Source: Branchiostoma belcheri | Taxonomy: Eukaryota; Chordata; Leptocardii; Amphioxiformes; Branchiostomatidae | Assembly: GCF_001625305.1 (NCBI RefSeq) | Contig: NW_017803046.1 | Span: 2,569,146-2,633,145, forward strand | Length of the DNA stretch: 64,000 nt | Reading direction: 5' to 3' | Shown: piece after piece, positions 15,001 through 24,600 of the stretch | How the letters are laid out: each line of letters opens with the position of its first letter | Position numbering within the stretch: position 1 is the stretch's first letter | Program-made: the position numbers and the translations under genes | The notes under the pieces: model-generated | What the model saw: only the letters and a program-made list of their open reading frames with translations | What the model was told of the DNA's origin: nothing | The model's database searches: none

Positions 15001-15523
15001 ATTGAAATTAATTTGCATAAAAATTTTGATTTGATGACCTGTCACCTCAGCTAAATATCTCCACCTAAGCTTTGACAGGCGTAAATAATTACCCTAAATT
15101 TATTCAGGCAGCCATGATGATGAGAGTGGTTGTACCTACCCAAGGGGACCCATTTCACCAGCACCCCCTATCGGCTGGAGTTTGAATTGCAGGCTAATAT
15201 GCAAGTTCTAGGCACTACTCATGTGACAAAAATGTTGAGCCTATTAAATGCCAAAGACTTCATACTTGCATCAAATACACATGTACTTGATAGTAGCTTT
15301 GTAAATTTTGACCTGGATAAGGCCACGGCAAATCAATTTCTTGTTTCTCTAATTTTGCCAGAAATTAATGGAGGGGACAAAACAGAAATGAAGTAAAAAT
15401 TCAATTTCCCTCTATCTCTCAAGGTACAACAAGAAGAAGTACTCGGATGTTCAGGAGAAGCTGAGGAAGAAGCGCCCATCCGGAGCAAGTAGACACATGA
15501 AGAGACTGAAGAAACAGAAGTGA
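6059..15523 (+). CDS. DNTTIP2: Fcf2-domain nucleolar protein (DNTTIP2/TdIF2-like), 6 coding exons
   Basis: Exons 6059-6444, 9057-9189, 13782-13877, 14091-14255, 14580-14689 and 15424-15523 join in frame to a 329-aa protein. The start ATG has a strong context (AACATGG) and is the first in-frame ATG. Residues 1-128 are acidic, Ser/Ala-rich and low complexity. The Fcf2 pre-rRNA processing domain lies at about 205-305, with WFDMKAPELT, LDPKRFYKKND, PKYFQ, EFYRSR, VDELLADAEFRKYNKKKY and a basic tail ending KRLKKQK. Yeast Fcf2 is needed for early 18S rRNA cleavages; vertebrate DNTTIP2 is nucleolar and also binds TdT and oestrogen receptor alpha. The human protein is about 750 aa, so this one is short. 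Introns of 2.6 and 4.6 kb could hide exons, though the phases close without any. The exon 1 to exon 2 join is the least certain part. Confidence 0.9.
6445..9056 (+). other. Intron 1 of DNTTIP2
   Basis: A 2.6-kb AT-rich intron with donor GTGAGC and a C-rich acceptor tract. No open frame in it resembles a known protein. It ends with a phase-1 acceptor that completes the CAG codon begun in exon 1. Confidence 0.55.
9190..13781 (+). other. Intron 2 of DNTTIP2
   Basis: A 4.6-kb intron with no recognisable exon. It contains a degraded short-TIR element around 12569-12899 (listed separately) and homopolymer runs. The short open frames at 10111-10507 and 11624-11945 show no family similarity. Confidence 0.5.
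12569..12899. repeat. Degraded non-autonomous DNA element with CAGGGCTTGAAAT terminus
   Basis: The left end reads CAGGGCTTGAAATA and is followed by TACTGGGTGCACATGCACC. This closely matches the reverse complement of the right end of the element at 61435-61730 (CAGGGCTCGAAATACTGGG). A weak inverted counterpart (TTTCAACATCCTTG) closes it near 12899. CAGGG termini are typical of hAT elements, but no 8-bp target duplication is visible here, so the right edge is uncertain. Confidence 0.4.
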
Positions 15524-16910
15524 TGATGAGGAAATGCCTGCTGGTAACGTGGTTCTGGATGGTTTCAACCCATCCTGGGAAATGTTGCTCCCATTTGGGC
15601 CATTGTCATTTTTCTAAAAGATATGTAGCCACATTCCTTGGAAAGGAGAGGACTGAGAAGCTTATGACTGAACAAAGAAAATGTATATCTTCTTGTAAAT
15701 ATATAAAAGTTGTCCTTTTTGTAGTACAAATGTATGTCGGGTACCTGTGGTCACTTTGTGCAGTGATGGTCTCTGCTAATCTCTTGTCATTTGCATTATC
15801 CGAGAATAACTGAACCCTAACAAGAAAGGGTAGCACAGCTGCATTGTTCAGGGTAGCAGTGGGCATATATATTTGAAAAAAAGGAAGTATATACAATGTG
15901 TTAAGGTTTCTGTCAAACTTAGATATGAATGCAGATTATCAATGCAATTGATATTTTCTATACTATATACCTTTGGATGGATATTTATTCCTATCTTGCA
16001 ATTGTTCAACCAGAAAATGAGAAGTGGACAGGCATGATGATTACGTACGTACATTGTAGTGCGTTGAGGTATGTTGTTGCAGATCTTTGTGAAGAGGTGT
16101 TTTTTGCCAGGTCAGAGTGGATTTAAGTGCATTGAGTATAAAATAGCTGTCAAGATGTACATAGCTATCCTTCAGACGCAATGAGTGCTCATGGCAGAAA
16201 CTTCCTAAAACCATCCTAAATGTATCAATATTTCTGTTAGTGCCATCAGATTATTAAAGCATTTTATAACACATAAATTCTTTTCCAACTTAAGTATGTG
16301 TTGCTATGTGCAATGATGTAGTGTTTGTTAAAGGGTAGGGGATTTTTCAGTTTTAAAGAACCACCACACAGCAGTAAAATAGCTTGGTTGATAAGTCTGT
16401 GTGCTCTATAGGACCTTTTTGGCTGGAATATGGCCAAAGTTTGTAGGGATTGGGCAATGTCTGCACAGTGCTATCAGGGTAAATTTGCTGTCAAAAAAAT
16501 TCCCTAATTTTATGGTGGCTTTGAAATTGGCAACCATCTAGGGATCAACAAATTTGACCAAAGTTTGCTGACAGTGTGATGCTAGCATGAAGAAAAGGGT
16601 TACAACTGCATGGATGTGTCCAAGAATTTCCTGATCACTGTCCAGGACTTAGTGGTCATCTTCCCACTGAGCTCTGCAAATTAACCAGACTAAGTATTTT
16701 GGTTCTTAATAACACTTTAACTAACATACAAAATCATATATCAACATTGGTTACTTGAGTCACTCTGTTATGTTTTGTTTGATCACAAGTTTATTTGCCT
16801 TAAAGTTGGATTATTAGTTTTGTTTCGCTTATTTTCCATACCATTTTGAGTTTGCTGCATTGTACATAAAGTTGTTTTACTTTGTAACAGGTTTGAAAAG
16901 AAATAATAAA
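15524..16910 (+). other. 3'UTR of DNTTIP2 with candidate polyadenylation signal
   Basis: After the stop at 15521-15523 there is about 1.4 kb without a gene, ending at AATAAA (16905-16910). The convergent HSD17B8-like stop codon lies only about 130 bp further on, so the two transcripts are tail to tail and may overlap. Confidence 0.45.
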
Positions 16911-17038
16911 ATTATCTCTATCAGTATGCGCCTCCATTTTAAGATAGTCATAATCATATATAATACAGGTAGCAAAATCCTGTATTAATAATCTTAGTTG
17001 TTCCCTGAGCTGACTGCATAAGTCTCCTTTGTAGGTTT

Positions 17039-19483
17039 TTACATGTGCAGGCCACCTAAAGGAATGAGAAAATCATTAGTAATGCCACAAACAGCTCATG
17101 TAAAGTCAGTAACAGTATGTACATGTACTTCTACATTGTGTAACATAGGACCATAAATATGATATCATTTTTAAGCATGCATATAAACAAGCAAAAAAAA
17201 TCATCTGGACTTTTTCAACAGTTAAGTTGCAAGAGCTGTTGGTCATAGGGGTTACATGCCTCGAATTCAAAAATTCATTGTTTCTAAACCCGGTAAACAT
17301 GATGTTAAATAACATACCAGCAACTTCAATACTTGCTCCTGTTATGTAACTGCTCTCATCAGAGGCCAGGAATACACAAACATCTGCTATATCTGAAAAA
17401 ATATCCACAAGGTTTGAGCTGAAAATTGCCATTTCACCATCTACCACAAAAATCAAAATCATTATTTCAGTCCATACATGGTAAGAGTGGGGGAGGGGGG
17501 AAGATATGAGGAAGGGGAATAGTGGGAGAGATGATTTTTAGGAATATGATGAATTTGCTCCCGAGCAAATGTGTGTCTTCTAGATAAACTTAATCTTCCT
17601 ACCTGATGGCTTCCCAAGTCTGCCAATCGGGATAAAATCTCTGAACTGTAATGGGAAAGATAGATGTAAAACTCATGCTTTGCACAATATGGCTATTGAA
17701 TGATGCAGGCTAATTTTAAACTAATCAAAATGGTTCTTTCATCAGACTCTGGTACAGCATCCGTTACTGGTGTTTTAATCTTACCAATTGAAATGGTAAT
17801 ATCTCACCTTGTCCAGCACTTTCTGTGGTACAGCATCAGTCATTGGTGTTTCAATAAAACCAGGCAGGATGGCATTACATCTGATTCCAAATCTACACAG
17901 CAAAAGAATAAGACAGTGAAAAATTCTCCACAAAGACTGATCCCTAAATTTGCTGTGGCAAAGTACTTGAATAAAAAAGGGCAATACAACCTATCAAGAA
18001 ATTCCACAACCACATGACAATACATTGTACATGTATACAATAGCTTTTTTAATGCCTGTAGGCATAGGTCATACAAGCTGTATCATCCTCACTTGGCTAG
18101 TTCTTTGGCACTTGTCCTTGTGAGTCCCTCGACTCCAGCTTTAGAGGCAGCATAGTTACACTGACCAAGGTTTCCAACCTGCAGTTAAAGGAACAATTTT
18201 CAATCTGAAGACAAAATGGAAATCTATTGTACCATTGGTACATACAGTAACACATAATATCCAACCGATGCCTATTTCAAGGCTTTTGTCTGGTCACACA
18301 CTCCTTCTATGTCCTCAGGTCCAACCTCACCTTGCCAACAATGCTGGCCATGTTGATGATGGAACCATTTGGTACTTTGCCCTCCACCATAGCCCTGCCT
18401 ACTGCCTGGGTTATCAGAAAGGTACCCTGAAATACAAGAAAAGCATTCTTTGATCATACGCCAATCATAAACCTTTGGCATAACCATCAGCCATAACTTG
18501 ACAAGCCCTTATCACACAACATCAATTCAGGAAATACATCTCACTTTAATACAATGTTAACGATTTTACCTTGAGATTAACTTTGATAACTTGATCAAAC
18601 ATTCTGTTGTCCATTTTTAAGAGGAACTCATCCTTGGTGATTCCAGCACAGTTTACTGCGATACAGGGAGCACAGGAGAATTTCTGGGTAACGTCGGTCA
18701 ACAGTCGACTGACAGACTGGGTGGAGGACACATCACAACCAAAGGCATGATGCTCCGAGCCTTGGTCACATGACAGGGACTGGAGCGTCTCATTGGCTGG
18801 TGCTTCATTGATGTCTACCACGGCAACCTTTGACCCCTGGGCTGCAAATGCCTGACAAACTGCTCTGCCAATGCCACTGCCTCCACCTGGTCAACATGGG
18901 GATACTAGATCATATTACATGTATGCATGAAACAAACTAATGCAAACTATTAAATACAAATGTAGCAAAATTTGAATAAATTATTGTCTTACACTAAGGT
19001 ACAAAAAAAAATCAATGTCCATACGTAACCCTAACTAGTATTTTTAAGATGTCCCCCAAAGTCCTCAGACACACTTCCACCTTAAAAAGTACAATGTAGT
19101 ATTAAACCAAGGTGGTTCTTCATTGAAGTCGACCAAATTCTAAATTCCAAAAGTCTATACATCCAGAACCTTTAGTTGCATTGCTAATTGCATTGCTCAT
19201 TGCTGTAAGCCTGTAACCTTACCATGTGACCAGTGCTGCGCTACACTTAAATCATCCTGGATCTGAGGATCTTTTAGATTTTTGTGGGGGCTGGTCCTAT
19301 AAAAGGAGGTCAAACTTTGAAATCAGAACCTGGGGCACAGGACAAATCACAAAAATGCAGTCTCATTATGACTAACACTTAAATGCAATAAATGCTACAA
19401 TATGTTGAGATGGTTTTATTACAGCTATGATCACCTGTAACAAGTGCCAACCGTCCGGCCAAACGTCCTGGAGCAGCCGCCAT
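17039..19483 (-). CDS. HSD17B8: 17-beta-hydroxysteroid dehydrogenase 8 / 3-ketoacyl-ACP reductase-type SDR, 8 coding exons
   Basis: Exons 19483-19435, 18886-18570, 18426-18331, 18178-18093, 17892-17808, 17645-17603, 17392-17318 and 17055-17039 splice in frame to 255 aa, against 261 in human HSD17B8. Classical SDR signatures are intact: cofactor motif TGGGSGIG (16-23), D41 favouring NAD(H), D68-V69 after the adenine pocket, NCAG (95-98), and the catalytic tetrad N120, S150, Y163, K167 (YAASK). The block [12 protein letters not shown] and the C-terminus ending GGLHM fit HSD17B8/FabG. Family knowledge: HSD17B8 oxidises oestradiol with NAD+. It is also the alpha subunit, with CBR4, of mitochondrial 3-ketoacyl-ACP reductase in type II fatty acid synthesis. 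The gene converges with DNTTIP2 and diverges from nvd. A partial copy of the GFIETP coding segment lies in intron 5. Confidence 0.95.
17749..17784 (-). repeat. Duplicated fragment of HSD17B8 exon 5 inside intron 5
   Basis: About 36 bp here align without gaps to 17831-17866 within exon 5, with roughly 29 matching bases by hand count. In the exon frame the fragment encodes [14 protein letters not shown], compared with [14 protein letters not shown] in the real exon. It sits about 25 bp downstream (in gene orientation) of the exon 5 donor. It has no obvious splice signals of its own and looks like an exon relic. Confidence 0.7.
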
Positions 19484-21605
19484 CTTGTCCCGTCGAAACT
19501 TAACCCTGTCTGCCAATGAAAGACGTCGTCTGATGTCTGACCAATAAGGGAACAGGTCTCATTTCCCACCCGCGAATTTCGAAGATATGTTCACCGTTGT
19601 TTGTGGTAGTTTGTTTGTGAGTAAACGAACCAAAATTGAGAAGTTTGGGATTATAGGCATTTGGAGAAGACGGGATCATCATATCCATAATATCTAGGTC
19701 CTTGTTCATAAAGGTACTGTATCATATGCGTACCGCAGTAAAGACTCCCTGTAGTTCTGATTGGTTCCGATAGATGACGCCCATATGAGAAGGATTTGGT
19801 TCACAAAACTCAATCTGCCACCTGTTACGTCCTGTCTACAAGTCTGGCCTTTGAGTGGAGCAAAGTGAAACCTTCGGCTGGATGGGAACTGTAGAATTCC
19901 AGTTTGGGCCGTTCTTCAGCTGATAACTAGATATCTCTGGTCTCATGTAGACTATCCAACGCCCTGAAGTTGTACATCGATGCGCACTACAACATTAACA
20001 ATGACGGTGCAATTTTGACGACATACCTGTAATGCCATTTGAATGACAGTCCTTCTATACCATCCAGACAAGTCTGCAAATAGTTAGCTGTGTGCAGAGT
20101 GCATGTCCCTGCAGACAAAAACTACTGGTGTACACACATCTGTTGGAAGGCAAAATCGTCACGTTTTGCTACTTCTCTAGCTTAGTTCATAGGACAATGT
20201 TCTTTATAATAGTCCACTGCGAGCTGCGAAAATGTGAGCGAAACTCTTTACCAAAACAGCTGTGGCAGCAAGAGCAAAATGTGTACCACAAGAACATGTT
20301 CGTCACATTCAATACAAATGGTTGTCAAACTGCATTGTCTGGTGTGCTCAACACGTTGTTGTTCACAGGTCAATGAAATGTAATGATCCAATCCCAGCTG
20401 ACAATCAAAATCAACAGTACGACCTGTAGGACGATACCGGGATGTGTTGGGCATTGGGATTGGTTCCCTGCCTCACAACAACATTTTATTTAATCTCCAT
20501 GTTTTGTTTTCACTATGAGATATTTCTAAATCCCTGGTATGTTTTTGTTACATGTGATAATGTGTGATTTCACTGCAATTATCTAAAAAATCATCTGCAT
20601 GTTTGCTGTATAACGTGTATTGTGTTTTCAAATTCATCCCAACAGCGCTTAACGTTATTTTCAATACATCATATAATTGCGAAAAAAATAAGCTATAGAT
20701 CAAAAGCTCATTATAAGACTAGACATCTATTATTCCGTAAGCCATCCATTCAGATCTGCAGGCCCAACCTTTTGTTTCCTTTGTCCAGCAGAAGTATGCG
20801 GGTCGCTATTAAGGAGTGCCTAAATATATAATGTATTGTCATCCTCACAAGGGGCTGCCTAGGCTGTAACAACTATAGTCTATTGAGACATCTGTTTTCC
20901 TTCTTGTTCTTTTTTAACACGCTTTGACTGCTCCCATCGTGTTTCTTCTCATCCTACCTTTCATGATAGATAGTTTTTTCCCTTCATAGTGTGATGTTAA
21001 TGCAGCGCAGGCATTCTCAGTACAAAGTTAACGTAGGCTCGATTTTGCCTGTCAACATTTCTCGTTGCCTCTGGCTACATCGAAATATTCAAACCTTCGT
21101 TCGCCGGAGAAAGTCGCCCCTTAGCAACTCCCTGGTGCTGAAGGCCGGTTGTTGCCCGGGGTTGTTCCGAACCGCGCGATTTTATCAGGCTAATTCCGTG
21201 TACTAATCAAACGTCATTGTGCCGCGCGTGTAAGTGGGTGGATTCATTTCATCGTTGCCGCATCGACATACAGTACTGTACATCGTCGTCATGGCAACGC
21301 GCATCATAGTTTGGTAACCATAGCAACTTAGGCGGGTCTGCTGCTAGGCGCGGTGCGTTGGAACACGTCGAACGTGCGTACGTGCGCCTGCTGGACGTTG
21401 ACATTTAAATACCGGTTCGATTCGTCCTGAAGCTAGGGTTACGTTCTTTTTGTTTGGATTTGTTGCCGTCATGGCAGCGTGCCTAGTGACTTCAGCCGCT
21501 CTGTTTACTATGTCGTAAAACAGCCGCATCTTATAGCGTAAACAAAACGGGCGCTCATGTTACCGAGGGGGCTGACACCTGGGTGGCGACACTGACTCGA
21601 CAGAA
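19484..21605. promoter_or_regulatory. Intergenic region between divergent HSD17B8 and nvd
   Basis: A 2.1-kb head-to-head interval. From about 21050 to 21600 it is clearly CpG-rich, as expected for the nvd promoter and 5'UTR. The first few hundred bases left of 19800 should contain the HSD17B8 promoter. Short open frames here (for example 20092-20376) have no recognisable similarity. No TATA box was convincingly placed. Confidence 0.45.
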
Positions 21606-24600
21606 ATGCCGAAGTACAGGTACTTGTTCCTGCTGGTGCTGGTCATACTCGTGCCGTCCCTGGCTACGGTAGGGCTGGTACAGGACAAGTCAGTCGACAT
21701 CCATACCGCCTGGGCGCTGGCTCTCATCGGGGACACGTTCTGGTCCACACCATGGCAATGCCCACCTGTAGGTCAACTCGCCCTGCTAGCCGTTGGTGTT
21801 GTCATAGCTGCATGGCTTTACCGGCTTCTGTTGTGCCCATTGAAAATCAGCCGGACACTTCACGATGTCGGGTATAACCAACAGGCCGGGTACAGCCGCA
21901 AGGACGTCGCGAACGACGTGCGGCGGCGGCGGCGGAGAGGCGAGCTGCCCCCGGTCTACCCTAACGGCTGGTTCAGGCTGATGGACTCATGTCAACTCCG
22001 ACCCAACCAAGTGGAGGGAGTCACAGTGCTCGGTAAGGCTTATTACATGTTTGAGTTTCTGTGTCATGGTTTGTGCAGCTCTTTGTACAGACGTATCAAC
22101 GCACTCTATGCTTCACCAACATAAAGTAACCGTGCAACTTTTACATGTAGCGTTATACACCTTACATGTTGTTCTTCTGTGACCCTCAATAGAATTTTCA
22201 AGAATACGTGTGGATGGAGGGCGTATATATATTTCTAAAGGAGTAGTCCCCGTATACATTGTCAGTGTGTCTAAGTGTGTTAACCCGTACTACTGAGAAC
22301 AAAGACCAGGGGTTAACCACAGCGTGATCCATTTTCAGCGCTCTGTTGCACCTGTAAAGACAACGAGTCAGTTTGGCTTGGGTTGCCAAAGTAATTTCAG
22401 CAATACACCAATTGTACCGGCACGTCCATACCGAGATCGTGCCGGCACACACGTCCAACAGACCAATAGTTACGCTTTGTTTATTCCGGAAGGCGCCATT
22501 CTGAGTTTCGTTAGGGTGTGCCGTGTAACTGTGGCTACTGTCAACACGCGTGTATTCAGCGTGAGGAATAGTGATCAATGCGTCCGAAAACAAGCCCTGA
22601 CTGACGATTAACGGACACTAAACCCATGATCTGCTAAACACAATCCAATATCCAGGGCGGTACCATTTGAAAAGCCCAGGGGCACCAAGATACTAATCTC
22701 CAAGCAGATCCTTCGGTGGCAAAATAGTACTAGTAACGAACTCCTAGTATAAGTAATAGTACTAGTATCCAATTTGCCAGGTAGTGCATATCAGCCACCG
22801 GTTTATAATACAAGAAACGTGCTTTTAGTATTACATGTACGCAATTATCCACCAAGACAATTTTGCTCCCTGCATTGGACTCTGGACTTATGCTAAGCTT
22901 TTTAATCTGCATGTTTTAATTCTATAACAGTGGTGATGAATTAGGTGGGCGGGGCCTCACAACCCAAAAGGGGGAGGGGCCCTGGAAAATCAAAGTGAAT
23001 GGGCGTGGTCTTCAAATCTGTTAGTTAGAATATTGGCCATTGGAAGAGAATGTATTCCATTTGGGGTTATCTGGGGCCATTAGAATAGAGATAGTATTCC
23101 ATTTAAAGTCATCTGAGGTCATTCGGATGTTCCAATACAGAAATTAACTTACAGTTGGGGGGGGGGGGTAAAAATTTCGAACGTGACGTGGCAATCCAAT
23201 GAGATCTTAATTTCAAAATGTTTACAAACAATTTGGGTTTCGAAAAGTTTCGAAGTAACAGCAAAACATGATTTTACAGGAGAGAAGCTTGCGGTGTTCC
23301 GGAGTGCTGCCGGGAGTGTGTCGGTGCTGGACGCCTACTGTCCCCACCTGGGGGCGGACCTGGCCGTGGGAGGACAGGTGGTGGGAGACTGTCTGCAGTG
23401 TCCCTTCCACGGCTGGAAGTTCAGGGGAGAGGACGGCAAGTGCATGGGCATCCCGTACGCAGAGAAAGGTGAGGAGATATTTAGAATGCTTGTACATTTT
23501 TATGCTAGATGTTTTAATGTACATAATGCACTGTACATAATATTTTTGAGCCATTTTTTTTGTTCATGAAATTACACTGTGTAATATTGTATTGTATTGT
23601 ATTGTACTGTATTATTGTAGTGTCAGGGATCGAGAGAAACTTGCAAAAGTGTTGAATCCAAATAAATAAATAAATAAAGGAAAAAAAGATGTCTGTCACG
23701 TATCCCTTTCAGAAAAACTTTATTAATTCTATTTTACTTATTTTTCTCTATTCTATTTCATTTCATTTGATCAAGCACACCATATCCTATGTACATTGTC
23801 CTTCATTTGATGTATTCAATTTCATTTATACCTTGTTTCATTTTGCGTATCTATAATTTTATTGTGTTTATTCTATTTCACTCTTCCTCTTCACAATTTT
23901 ATTTTATTGCAACAGTCTAATTGTGTATTTACCTGCGAGCATTGTTGCCAGATAAGAATGTAATTATGGGCCATTCAGTCCTAACTATCTTCTACATTAT
24001 CAGTTTATTGTGTGTAATAAACGTATTGAACGGCCACACCTATAATCAACGATTATTGTAGTCCTTGTGTAGTTCTAACGAAGTATTCTACATGACTGTG
24101 TACATCATTAGTTCCTGACTTCGCCCGTGTGAAGTCGTGGCCGTGTCTGGAGAGGAACGGCTGTATCTACATCTGGTACCACTGTGACGGGATCGACCCC
24201 ACCTGGACACCGCCCGTCATCGACGAGATCGCCTGCGGGGACTGGACCTGCCGCGGCACCACCGAGCACATCATCAACGCACATATCGAGGTATTAAAAC
24301 AAAAATATAATAATCAACGCACATATCGAGGTAAACACAGACCCCAGTAAACTGTTAACATCATCAACGCACATATCGAGGTATTAAAACACAGAATTCA
24401 GTAAACAGGTAAATACAGAGTTCTAGTTCTGTAAAATGTTATTTTCTATGGCAGTGTGTTGAATATTGGACGAAGAAATCGGCTATTTTTATTTTCAAAT
24501 AGGTCATTTCTTCGTTCAGTATTCAACACACTGCGACGGAAATTACTGAATGTTAGTTTGACAGATACTGTGCTTGTATGAAAAGGTCCTTTGAAATTAG

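Noticed and set aside
23700-24060. Possible LINE remnant in nvd intron 2
   Set aside because: T-rich with an AAAT tract but no reverse-transcriptase similarity or boundaries.
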